From JBLMYQ01 sp050260055 (GTDB taxonomy: Bacteria > Bacillota > Clostridia > Acetivibrionales > UBA4821), in contig JBLNBO010000003.1 of assembly GCA_050260055.1 (NCBI GenBank), positions 124,001 to 188,000 on the forward strand: a stretch of 64,000 nt of DNA, in the 5' to 3' direction. Below the pieces are notes generated by a model that worked only from the letters and a program-made list of their open reading frames with translations, did not search any database and was not told the origin of the DNA. A program made the translations under genes and the position numbers. Shown here in pieces: positions 52,942 to 60,721 of this stretch (positions are counted from its first letter, which is position 1; the number at the start of each line of letters is the position of its first letter).

Positions 52942-53934
52942 ATGCAAAGACATTTAATTGTTGTTATTGATGAGGATTATGAGAATAGAAAGCTTATTAA
53001 AGAAGTTTTAGAAAAGGATTATGAAGTTGCTCTTGCTGCTAGCTATGGAGAAGCTGAAGAAATACTTAAGAAACAAAGGGCTCAGGTTATAATTACAGAC
53101 CAAATGGTAAGCGGAATGACAGGTTTGGATATTCTAAATAGAACCCGAAATTATTCTCCTAACGCCGTAAAAATTATTCTTGCAAGGTATGCAGACGCTG
53201 AAATGCTTCTTAATGTAATTAACAATAGCAATGTATTTAGATATATTTTAAAACCTTGGGAGCCATATGAGCTTAAGGTTACAGTTAAAAATGCCATAGA
53301 AAAATACGTAATGACAGAAGAAAACAGAACCCTGATTGAAAAACTAAAAGAGAACTATTCAAAAACAGTATTAATGCTTGCTAATGCGCTTGAGGCTAGG
53401 GATAAGTTTTCTCAAGGACATTCAGAAAGGGTTGCATATGCTTCCATCTGCATAGCTAAAAGATTTAATACCCCGCAGTATCAGCTAGAGATGTTGTACT
53501 CTGCTTGTTTGCTGCATGATATAGGAAAAATCGGAGTGCCGGAAGAGATTTATAGAAAGCCAGGAAAGCTCGATGATGATGATATGATATACATAAAAGC
53601 GCATACTACAATAGCAGAAAGGATTCTGGCTCCAATTCCTGCGTTTAAAGAAATGATTCCGATAATAAGGCATCATCATGAAAGAGTAGACGGCAAGGGA
53701 TATCCGGACGGCCTTGAAGGAGATAAAATACCATTCCTTGCAAGAATAGTAACTGTTGCAGATACTTTTGATGCAATTACGTCTGACAGGCCATATAGAA
53801 GCGGAAAAACATTCGAAGAAGCCATGAAGATAATTGAAGAAGAGAAGGGAAAACAACTTGATGCACAGATAGCAGATATATTTTTATCTATGCTTAACGC
53901 AAAAAAAATAACTTCTTTATGGGAATTGGAATAA
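52942..53934 (+). CDS. Response regulator with HD-GYP domain
   Basis: A 330-residue protein. The receiver (1-120) has the acidic pocket DEDYENRK and Asp in IITDQMVSGMTG, with Lys in YILKPWEPYE. After a helical linker, the HD-GYP domain (145-325) shows HSERVAYAS, LLHDIGKIGVPEEI, HTTIAERIL, HHHERVDGKGYPDGLEGDKIPFLARIVTVADTFDAIT. Active members cleave c-di-GMP. GGGAGGG before the ATG at 52942 sets the start. It follows parB closely, an unusual place for a signalling gene. Confidence 0.93.
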   Translation: MQRHLIVVIDEDYENRKLIKEVLEKDYEVALAASYGEAEEILKKQRAQVIITDQMVSGMTGLDILNRTRNYSPNAVKIILARYADAEMLLNVINNSNVFRYILKPWEPYELKVTVKNAIEKYVMTEENRTLIEKLKENYSKTVLMLANALEARDKFSQGHSERVAYASICIAKRFNTPQYQLEMLYSACLLHDIGKIGVPEEIYRKPGKLDDDDMIYIKAHTTIAERILAPIPAFKEMIPIIRHHHERVDGKGYPDGLEGDKIPFLARIVTVADTFDAITSDRPYRSGKTFEEAMKIIEEEKGKQLDAQIADIFLSMLNAKKITSLWELE

Positions 53935-53981
53935 AAAAAGAAATAAATGAGAATATAATGATTTAAAAAGGGAGATGTCTG

Positions 53982-54491
53982 ATGGATTTTCTCAACAGTA
54001 CAATTCAAATAAATGTATTAGATTTTATATTAATTGGAAGTGCAATATTATTGGTTTTTTTAATTACATTAAGCAATTCTATAAAGATTAAATCTTTTGC
54101 AAAAAAACAAGAAAGATTTTTTAGAAGCTTTACAGGGATTAATATTGAAACTTCATTAAATAACTTCTTAGACAAAGTTGAAAAAGTTTATAAAAACGGT
54201 ATTGAGGTTGAAAATCATTACAAGGAAATTGATAGGAAACTAGTTAAGTGTTTTCAAAAAGTTGGAGTAGTAAGGTACAATGCTTTTGAAAATGTGGGAA
54301 GCGATTTAAGCTTTGCAATAGCCCTGCTTGATGCAAACGATGATGGTTTTGTGATAAATGGTGTTTATTCAAGAGATGGCTCTTGCACTTATGCTAAGCC
54401 AATAACCAACGGTGAAACCAAATATGTTTTATCTGCCGAAGAAATGCAGGCAATTGACTCAGCTAAAAAAGTAGTAAAAAATTTTCAATAA
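53982..54491 (+). CDS. DUF4446-family protein
   Basis: 169 residues with one N-terminal membrane segment (about 10-30), then a coiled-coil-prone linker and the domain VGVVRYNAFENVGSDLSFAIALLDANDDGFVINGVYSRDGSCTYAKPI. This family is regularly found beside parAB in Clostridia and is of unknown function. GGGAGATG precedes the ATG. Confidence 0.88.
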   Translation: MDFLNSTIQINVLDFILIGSAILLVFLITLSNSIKIKSFAKKQERFFRSFTGINIETSLNNFLDKVEKVYKNGIEVENHYKEIDRKLVKCFQKVGVVRYNAFENVGSDLSFAIALLDANDDGFVINGVYSRDGSCTYAKPITNGETKYVLSAEEMQAIDSAKKVVKNFQ

Positions 54492-54506
54492 TACTTTAAG
54501 AATCGG

Positions 54507-55226
54507 GTGAACGTTTTGGACAAACAAACTAACAAAAGAAAATATTTATGGGTATATGCTGGAGTTTTATTCTTAAGCGCACTGGCAGTTTTGCTTTTAA
54601 CTGCTTTTAGCCAGATGAAGCTTACCGGGAATATTGAGGAATATCAGAAAAAAATTAAAGACAATGAGAACAGCATCCGGGATTTTAACATTAATTTAAG
54701 TTCAGCAGTAGGGGAAAGGGATGCCTTAAAAAAGAGAATAAAGGAACTTGAAACGGAGAATTTAGCTTTTAAGAGCACTGCTGCAGGAACCAGCAATCAA
54801 TACGGCCTTTCACAAAAAGATAAAATGCAAGAAGCTTATGAAAACATACTAAAAGCTGACAGCTTGTTTAAAAGCGGTAAAGAGACAGAAAGCGCACAAG
54901 CTTTAAAGAATGTAAAAGAAGAATATTTAGGAGAAGAAGCCTTAAAAAAGCTTAAAAGGTTAAAAGACTCTACATATCTTACAGCTACAAAAAGTCTTTA
55001 TGCAAAAGGGAAACAGGAGTATTCCAAGGGAAATTTCTCTCAAGCAGAAACAGCTCTAAAGGATTCCTTATTTTTTGACAAAACGGCATATTTTGAAGAG
55101 AATACGTTGTTTTATTTGGTTATGGTGGAAAGAAAACAACAAAAACCTCAAGAAGCTCAAATGTTTGAAAATATGCTTTCTAAGAAATATCCAAAAAGCA
55201 GTTACTTAGAAAAACTAAAAGGATAA
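54507..55226 (+). CDS. Membrane-anchored coiled-coil protein with TPR-like repeats
   Basis: About 239 residues. One hydrophobic span at about 15-35, a coiled coil to 85 (EYQKKIKDNENSIRDFNINLSSAVGERDALKKRIKELETEN), then TPR-like helices (AKGKQEYSKGNFSQAETALKDSLFF). The start is uncertain: GTG at 54507 lies within the ribosome site CGGGTGA, and TTG at 54516 is better spaced. Likely a cell-envelope scaffold; its partner is not known. Confidence 0.7.
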   Translation: MNVLDKQTNKRKYLWVYAGVLFLSALAVLLLTAFSQMKLTGNIEEYQKKIKDNENSIRDFNINLSSAVGERDALKKRIKELETENLAFKSTAAGTSNQYGLSQKDKMQEAYENILKADSLFKSGKETESAQALKNVKEEYLGEEALKKLKRLKDSTYLTATKSLYAKGKQEYSKGNFSQAETALKDSLFFDKTAYFEENTLFYLVMVERKQQKPQEAQMFENMLSKKYPKSSYLEKLKG

Positions 55227-55276
55227 AATGGACTGTAGGCATGAATTATAGACAGGAAAAAGGAGCAATTTATCAA

Positions 55277-55305
55277 TTGACATATTAGCTCTTGCGTGTT
55301 ATATT
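55277..55305 (+). promoter_or_regulatory. Promoter of tRNA-Ser
   Basis: TTGACA (55277-55282), 17 bases, TATATT (55300-55305), 18 bases before tRNA-Ser (TGA). Confidence 0.8.
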
Positions 55306-55322
55306 ATTATTTGCGGTTTTAC

Positions 55323-55409
55323 GGAGGGGTGTCCGAGCGGTTTAAGGAGCTGGTCTTGAAAACCAGTGACTCGAAAGAGCCGTGGGTTCGAATCCCACCC
55401 CCTCCGCCA
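55323..55409 (+). tRNA. tRNA-Ser (TGA)
   Basis: 87 bases with a long variable arm and encoded CCA. Acceptor GGAGGGG pairs with CCCCTCC; anticodon loop CTTGAAA within stem CTGGT/ACCAG. Its 3' part is duplicated downstream. Confidence 0.95.
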
Positions 55410-55411
55410 AA
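55390..55411 (+). repeat. Direct repeat, copy 1 (3' end of tRNA-Ser)
   Basis: 22 bases from the T-loop through CCA and AA, identical to 55576-55597 at an offset of 186. The next nine bases are 8/9 identical, so the copy extends into the trailer. Confidence 0.95.
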
Positions 55412-55575
55412 CAACAACTTGAAGAAGTTATGGAATCCCTAAGAAAATGGGTTTCGAACCCGAGAGGGCGCGATGCGTAAAGAAAATGCGGAGCATTTTT
55501 AGCTGAGCGTAAGGAGCAGGGACCCGCAAAGGCGGGAGGCGACGTAGGCAAATGCAAGAGAAACGAAGCATTTGG
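55412..55575 (+). mobile_element. Hairpin-rich 164-bp insert between tRNA-Ser repeats
   Basis: A segment more GC-rich than its surroundings. It holds a T-arm-like palindrome GGGTTTCGAACCC (55449-55461) and three hairpins: AAAATGC-GGA-GCATTTT (55483-55499), CCCGC/GCGGG (55523-55536) and CAAATGC/GCATTTG (55549-55574). It carries no gene. Being bounded by a duplicated tRNA 3' end, it looks like a small element integrated at an att site, or a remnant of one. An RNA role is also possible. Confidence 0.6.
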
Positions 55576-55597
55576 GAATCCCACCCCCTCCGCCAAA
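55576..55597 (+). repeat. Direct repeat, copy 2 (tRNA-Ser 3' end)
   Basis: Perfect copy of 55390-55411, including CCA, without the 5' part of a tRNA. Confidence 0.95.
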
Positions 55598-55650
55598 AAA
55601 CAACTTAATATAGTATGGGTAATTCAGAGTTACCCCAAGATTCAATATAC

Positions 55651-55742
55651 GGAGAAGTACCCAAGTAGGTTGAAGGGGGCGGTTTGCTAAACCGTTAGTA
55701 CTCGCAAGGGTAGCAAGGGTTCGAATCCCTTCTTCTCCGCCA
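55651..55742 (+). tRNA. tRNA-Ser (GCT)
   Basis: 92 bases with a long variable arm and encoded CCA. Acceptor GGAGAAG pairs with CTTCTCC; anticodon loop TTGCTAA in stem CGGT/ACCG. Confidence 0.95.
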
Positions 55743-55780
55743 AAGAAAGTGCATTCCTTTTAGAGGATGCACTTTCTTTA
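55743..55780 (+). terminator. Terminator of tRNA-Ser cluster
   Basis: AAAGAAAGTGCA and TGCACTTTCTTT around an 11-14 base loop, directly after tRNA-Ser (GCT). Confidence 0.8.
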
Positions 55781-55785
55781 GTTGT

Positions 55786-55804
55786 AGGGATTCGAACCCT
55801 TGCT
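55786..55804 (-). repeat. Inverted copy of the tRNA-Ser (GCT) T-arm
   Basis: These 19 bases are the exact reverse complement of 55712-55730, the variable-arm edge and T-arm of the preceding tRNA-Ser. Confidence 0.85.
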
Positions 55805-56004
55805 TAATAAAGGAAAAATCACAGATATTGTATTTACCCTTAAAATATGATAGTTTTATATTTGTTGCAATTAAATATTTTATATTTTTTTCCACATAAA
55901 GAAAACAGAATGCCATATTGGATAAGAATGAGGAAAAAGGAAAGCATTCAGAATTGAATACCGTTGGACGTTATAAACAACAGAAGTAGAAAGGAGAAGA
56001 TCTT

Positions 56005-56370
56005 ATGTTTGACACGACTATGCTGATTGAAGCAATAAAAACACAGTGCATCAGGCCGAGCATAATAATGACTATTTTTTGGTCAGTTTTAACCCTGCTT
56101 TTTATCATTTTGGACTTTGTTGCAATCAGAAAGTTTATTGACGAGATTTTTCATGGATGGTTTTTAAATTTTGTTAGTATTATACTAGAGGCTATCTTAC
56201 TATTAAAAACGGGGTTAGCATTTGTTTATACTCTTCCGTTCGCTGTTCTTATACTGTATATTGTGTTTGGCGGCAGCGGAGGCAGAGGCAGCAGAGGCGG
56301 AAACAATTCAAGCCCAAGTGCAAGTTCCGGAGGAGGAGAAAATTTTATCGACATTATTAAAAAAATGTGA
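56005..56370 (+). CDS. Small membrane protein with Gly/Ser-rich tail
   Basis: A 121-residue protein with hydrophobic segments at about 22-42, 50-68 and 70-88, then a glycine/serine/arginine tail (GGSGGRGSRGGNNSS) and a short amphipathic end. AGAAAGGAG precedes the ATG. I do not recognise the family. It is monocistronic, ending at a shared terminator. Confidence 0.65.
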   Translation: MFDTTMLIEAIKTQCIRPSIIMTIFWSVLTLLFIILDFVAIRKFIDEIFHGWFLNFVSIILEAILLLKTGLAFVYTLPFAVLILYIVFGGSGGRGSRGGNNSSPSASSGGGENFIDIIKKM

Positions 56371-56371
56371 T

Positions 56372-56408
56372 AAACAAAAACGCGGTAATTACCGCGTCTT
56401 TGTTTTGT
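56372..56408. terminator. Bidirectional terminator
   Basis: AAACAAAAACGCGGTAA / TTACCGCGT-CTTTGTTT between convergent genes. Confidence 0.85.
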
Positions 56409-56753
56409 TTAAAAAGGTAGATTAAAAGGATAAAAAGGAATAATAATACCAAACTGTTTAGAGCCTGAATAATTAAAGATTCTTCCGTCCGAATAAATGT
56501 AGCCAACAGGATCAAACCCTTTGAGAATTTTGAAGTCCCCGCCGGTATTTTCAAAAGAAGCAATACACCTTTCGCTACCAGAGGAATCTTTCTCATTCAG
56601 ATCAAACCGTCTTCTTAACAAATCAATCGTTATTGACCCTATTTCTCTGCCCCAATTATTTTCTCTAACGACATAGAAAGTTGTTTGTTTAATTATAGTA
56701 CTAATTACAGTAACCCTATTAGGCAAATAGACAAACATAATTCCATCTGACAT
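56409..56753 (-). CDS. Uncharacterised 114-aa beta-rich protein
   Basis: Starts MSDGIMFVYLPNRVTVISTIIKQTTFYVVREN, with AAAGGAGTGACG upstream of the ATG at 56753. It seems a small all-beta protein; SFENTGGDFKILKGFDPVGYIYSDGRIFNYSG resembles a repeated hairpin. No family is recognised, and no signal or membrane segment is present. Confidence 0.6.
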   Translation of the reverse strand: MSDGIMFVYLPNRVTVISTIIKQTTFYVVRENNWGREIGSITIDLLRRRFDLNEKDSSGSERCIASFENTGGDFKILKGFDPVGYIYSDGRIFNYSGSKQFGIIIPFYPFNLPF

Positions 56754-56998
56754 CAACGTCACTCCTTTCAAGTTTGATTGAAGCGTTTTTTATATAAATG
56801 CATGGAAAGCCAAGCAGAAAAATAGAAAAGTTTTTATATGATAATATCATTTTCTTTAAAAAAAATAAAGGTCTTCTTTAACAGATGGGAATAAAAGGAT
56901 GTATAATTTATAGTCGATTTAAAAGGAATTTGCAGAAATATGTCGAAATATAAAATGTTAAGTCGTTTATAAATTCAAAATTGGGAGGTATTTTTATT

Positions 56999-58489
56999 AT
57001 GAAAATAATGGACGTTTTTCACAACAAAAAAGATTATACTAATAGCACCCATACTACTCTTGGTTTATCGTATTTCTTCATTATCCTTTTTCACATTCCT
57101 TTTCTTCTTATTTCTGTAGATTCGCCTGTTATGACTTTTGCTACATACGCTGCTATGCTGTTATATGCATTCCTTGTATATATAAACCATATAGGATATC
57201 CTAAATTAACTTTAATGCTAGCTTTCGTTTATGCTCTTACATATATGCCTCTGTGCATAATATTTTTTGGCTGGGCAGCAGGAATGCAGTATGTTTATAT
57301 CAATGTTATCTTACTAGTGTTTTATCAAGAAGAGTTGAAGCTTAAGGAAAAAGTATTTTCCGGCGTATTATTCTTTTTAGTTGTTCTATTTTTAAATATC
57401 TACACATCAATGAGTCCTGCAATCATTAAACTTTCTGATTCTACTACTTCAATAATGAGTGCATGTGTTACAATTATGGTCTTTTTAATAATAATATTGA
57501 TAAATATAAAATATCAACTTATTAGAAATGATTTGGAAAGTAAAACAATGAATTCTCAAGAATTGATTGAGAATATAGAAGAAATGTTTAAAAAGAACTT
57601 AAACATTGGAGAGAAAACAAAAGGAATAGTTCAGAATTTTTCAACAACCTTTGATAATAATTTAAAAATACAGAATATGATAGCAAGTGCAACCAATCAG
57701 ATATCACAGGGAAGTATTCAGAATGCAGAGCGTAATCAGGAAATGGCTTTAAAAATGCATACATTATCGAACATGTTGGAACAGCTAATGTCATTGATAA
57801 AACAGATTCACGAGAACTCCCAAAATGTATTTAACCTCAATCAAAACGGGAACAACAGCATTCACCAGTTAACAGAAAAACTAGATTCAAATATAAAATC
57901 AACTACTGATTTTAATGAAACAATAAAAGAATTAGATCAGAGAACACAGGAAATCAGCAGTGTAATAGATGTAATTCAAGCAATATCAAGCCAAACAAGC
58001 CTTCTTTCATTAAACGCATCGATAGAAGCAGCAAGAGCCGGTGAAGCAGGAAGAGGTTTTGCGGTTGTTGCTGAAGAAGTAAGAAAACTGGCAGACCAAT
58101 CAAGTGTTTCTATTAGTAAAATAACCAGCATAATAACGGGAGTCCATGCAAGCGTAAATAGTGCAAAAGCTAATATGGAAGAAGTTAAAAATGTTGTAAA
58201 TGCTCAGAAAGAATTATCAAATAATACAATAAGCGTATTTGATAATATAGAATCTGAAATAAATAACATGGCTGGAGAGATTGAGCAGGCAAACAAGAAC
58301 ATTGAAGAAATAGGCAAGTTTAAGAATAATGTTGTGGATTTAGTTGATGATATTTCTGCTTTACTGGAACAAACAACAGCGCTGGTTGAGGATATGAGCG
58401 CAAACATACAAGAACAAAATAGTTCAATGAATAATGCAAAGAATGTTTTAAATACTTTAGTAACCATATCCAATGAATTAACAACTTAA
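56999..58489 (+). CDS. Methyl-accepting chemotaxis protein with polytopic membrane domain
   Basis: A 496-residue receptor. Residues about 20-190 hold five or six hydrophobic segments with short loops, so no extracellular sensor domain exists; signals must be sensed in or near the membrane. The signalling hairpin (about 230-496) has the conserved tip IDVIQAISSQTSLLSLNASIEAARAGEAGRGFAVVAEEVRKLADQSS. There is no HAMP domain. TTGGGAGGT precedes the ATG at 56999. It suggests a motile cell, though no flagellar genes are seen here. Confidence 0.92.
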   Translation: MKIMDVFHNKKDYTNSTHTTLGLSYFFIILFHIPFLLISVDSPVMTFATYAAMLLYAFLVYINHIGYPKLTLMLAFVYALTYMPLCIIFFGWAAGMQYVYINVILLVFYQEELKLKEKVFSGVLFFLVVLFLNIYTSMSPAIIKLSDSTTSIMSACVTIMVFLIIILINIKYQLIRNDLESKTMNSQELIENIEEMFKKNLNIGEKTKGIVQNFSTTFDNNLKIQNMIASATNQISQGSIQNAERNQEMALKMHTLSNMLEQLMSLIKQIHENSQNVFNLNQNGNNSIHQLTEKLDSNIKSTTDFNETIKELDQRTQEISSVIDVIQAISSQTSLLSLNASIEAARAGEAGRGFAVVAEEVRKLADQSSVSISKITSIITGVHASVNSAKANMEEVKNVVNAQKELSNNTISVFDNIESEINNMAGEIEQANKNIEEIGKFKNNVVDLVDDISALLEQTTALVEDMSANIQEQNSSMNNAKNVLNTLVTISNELTT

Positions 58490-58505
58490 GCACATGCTAA
58501 TACAT

Positions 58506-58534
58506 AAAAAGAGGAATGCTTTCCTCTTTTTTTT
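58506..58534 (+). terminator. Terminator of the MCP gene
   Basis: AAAAAGAGGAA, TGC, TTCCTCTTTTTTTT. Confidence 0.85.
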
Positions 58535-58655
58535 ATGCAAAAAATAATTACCTTTTTATATTATAAATAACAAAGAAAATTTGAGAATAAGGTTTTATAT
58601 TGATTACAGGCATAGTTATAGATATACTTTAGTAAAAAAGAACCTGGAGGGAAAA

Positions 58656-59345
58656 ATGAAGGAGTCAATAAATATTAATACTATTGCAGGTGCTATAGAT
58701 CATGCAGTCTTAAACCCGATTGATGGGAAAAAGGAAATTATTGAAGCGTGTAAAACAGCAAAAGAATATAAAATAGCATCTCTCTGCGTAAAGCCATCAT
58801 ACGTAAGCTTTACCGCCGAACAATTAAAGGGAACAAATGTCTTGGTATGTACAGTAATAGGATTTCCTCATGGAGGAACAACAACTGCGGTTAAGATTCT
58901 AGAAGCGCAAGAAGCCCTTCAAAATGGAGCAAAAGAGATAGATATGGTAATCAATATTGCTAAACTAAAAGAAGGAGATATCAATTACGTAAAAAATGAA
59001 ATAAGAGTACTTGCAAACTGCGTTCATCAGAACGGAGGGATTTTAAAAGTAATAATTGAAACTGCTTTGCTTACAGAACAAGAGAAAAAGCTTTGCTGCG
59101 AAATTATTGATGAAACGGGAGCGGATTATATAAAAACATCAACAGGTTTTGCAAGCGGAGGGGCTTTAATAGAAGACATTAGGTTGTTTAAATCTGTTTT
59201 GGGCAGCAGGGTAAAAATTAAGGCCTCTGGAGGCATTAAAAATATCGAGCAGGCTAATGAATTTTTACAAGAAGGCTGCAGCAGATTAGGCACCAGCAAG
59301 ACGGCGCAAATTCTTTCATCTGTTGAAGCGGATGGCGGGTATTAA
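58656..59345 (+). CDS. deoC: Deoxyribose-phosphate aldolase
   Basis: A 229-residue class I aldolase that splits 2-deoxyribose-5-phosphate into acetaldehyde and glyceraldehyde-3-phosphate in deoxynucleoside breakdown. The Schiff-base lysine is in DYIKTSTGFASGGA, the second lysine in VKIKASGGIK, and the acidic residue in KEIDMVINI. GGAGGG before the ATG at 58656 sets the start. No other deo genes are nearby; the YdcF-like gene follows after three bases. Confidence 0.94.
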   Translation: MKESININTIAGAIDHAVLNPIDGKKEIIEACKTAKEYKIASLCVKPSYVSFTAEQLKGTNVLVCTVIGFPHGGTTTAVKILEAQEALQNGAKEIDMVINIAKLKEGDINYVKNEIRVLANCVHQNGGILKVIIETALLTEQEKKLCCEIIDETGADYIKTSTGFASGGALIEDIRLFKSVLGSRVKIKASGGIKNIEQANEFLQEGCSRLGTSKTAQILSSVEADGGY

Positions 59346-59348
59346 AAG

Positions 59349-59972
59349 ATGTGGAAAACCAAAAGCTATTTAAAGAGCAAAAAAGAGATTATATTTGCAA
59401 TGGTTATTATTTTGAGTATATGCCTAATAACTATAATCGAAATTAACATTTTTCATAAGGGATTTAATACAAAACCTCAAAAAGCAGATGTGATTATTAT
59501 TTTGGGATGTGCTGTTTGGAAGGACGTTCCCAGTCCTGCTCTTTATGAACGGATATATAAGGCTTACGAGTTATATAAAGAAGGCTATGCCAAAAAAATT
59601 ATTGCAACAGGAGCGCAAGGCGAAGGAGAGAATATAACAGAAGCAAAGGCGATAAAAAAACAACTGATAAGATTAGGGATAAACGCAAGCGATATTATAG
59701 AAGAGGACAAATCAAGCAATACAGTTGAGAATATCAAATTTTCAAAGCGGATTATGCAAAAAAACGGGTTAAAAAAATGTATCATTGTAACTAATTATTT
59801 TCACATATATAGAAGCTCAATGATTTCTTTAGATTCTAAACTTGATGCAACTTTTGCAAAAGCAAAGATGCCTGACTCAATACCTTATTTGTTTTCATCG
59901 AATATTAAAGAATTATTATCAGTGATAAAATATTATTTTTTAAACACAGGTGAACACTTGAATAAAAAGTAG
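59349..59972 (+). CDS. YdcF/SanA-like DUF218 protein
   Basis: A 207-residue protein with one membrane span (about 12-32). The DUF218 domain starts ADVIIILGCAVWKDVPSPALYERIYKAYELYKEG and includes GAQGEGENITEAKAI, EDKSSNTVENIKFSK and VTNYFHIYRS. Relatives act at the envelope with an unknown reaction. It starts three bases after deoC, with a weak ribosome site inside it. Confidence 0.87.
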   Translation: MWKTKSYLKSKKEIIFAMVIILSICLITIIEINIFHKGFNTKPQKADVIIILGCAVWKDVPSPALYERIYKAYELYKEGYAKKIIATGAQGEGENITEAKAIKKQLIRLGINASDIIEEDKSSNTVENIKFSKRIMQKNGLKKCIIVTNYFHIYRSSMISLDSKLDATFAKAKMPDSIPYLFSSNIKELLSVIKYYFLNTGEHLNKK

Positions 59973-60044
59973 ATTATGCTCAAGAATACTATTTTACCTG
60001 TCCGCATAAACATATTATGAAAATATGTACAGGGAGTGGATGAG

Positions 60045-60629
60045 GTGAAATTGAAAATATTATTGGCCAGTATACTTATAATGGCAACAGGCTGTTCGAG
60101 CATTGCAGGACTTGTTAATGATAAAACAAAAAACGCTCAGCCGGTAATAGCTGAAGCAAAAGAGAAGATAAACCAAGATGCAAAAAAAATAGAACCAAAA
60201 AAAGATGAGCAGGTTAATATTCTACTGTATTTTGGAGATTCTGAAAGCGCAATGCTTAAAGAAGAAAAAAGAAAAGTTAGATTAAAAGAGGTTTTAGAAG
60301 ATTCTCCGAAGACAATTATTAATGAATTAATAAAAGGACCGGCGACAAGCAATCTTTTTTCTGCTATACCAGCAGGTACAAAACTTTTATCTGTTAAAAA
60401 AGAAGGAGATACAGTTATAGTCGATTTTTCGAAGGAATTTAGGGACAATCACAATGGGGGATCTGCCGGAGAAGCATTGACAATCTTTGCAGTTGTAAAT
60501 TCTCTTACGGAGATAAAAGATATTGAAAAAGTTCAGTTTATGATTGAGGGAAAAATTGAAAAAGAATTTAAAGGACATTATGAATTCGACAAGCCATTCG
60601 AGAGAGAAGAAACAATTATAGTGAAATAA
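60045..60629 (+). CDS. GerMN-domain lipoprotein
   Basis: About 194 residues. A lipobox ends the signal peptide: LIMATGCSS, with the Cys lipidated. The GerMN domain (about 55-190) reads VNILLYFGDSESAMLKEEKRKV, INELIKGPATSNLFSAIPAGTKLLSVKKEGDTVIVDFSKEF and EKVQFMIEGK. GerM-type domains occur in sporulation and germination proteins. The start is uncertain among GTG 60036, GTG 60045 and TTG 60051; GGGAG at 60032-60036 favours 60045. Confidence 0.88.
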   Translation: MKLKILLASILIMATGCSSIAGLVNDKTKNAQPVIAEAKEKINQDAKKIEPKKDEQVNILLYFGDSESAMLKEEKRKVRLKEVLEDSPKTIINELIKGPATSNLFSAIPAGTKLLSVKKEGDTVIVDFSKEFRDNHNGGSAGEALTIFAVVNSLTEIKDIEKVQFMIEGKIEKEFKGHYEFDKPFEREETIIVK

Positions 60630-60721
60630 ATTACCTTATCAAAATTAACTACCGTATTTCGACATTATGGTATATAATAATTATGTAACCATATTATTCT
60701 AATTTTTGGGAGTTGACGTTT

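Noticed and set aside
55342..55596. An 84-codon minus-strand frame across tRNA-Ser and the insert
   Set aside because: It reads antisense through a tRNA and the direct repeats, giving the well-known spurious GVGFEPTALSS-type peptide; no ribosome site.
55695..55916. A 73-codon minus-strand frame
   Set aside because: Its 3' end is antisense to tRNA-Ser (GCT) and it has no convincing start signal.
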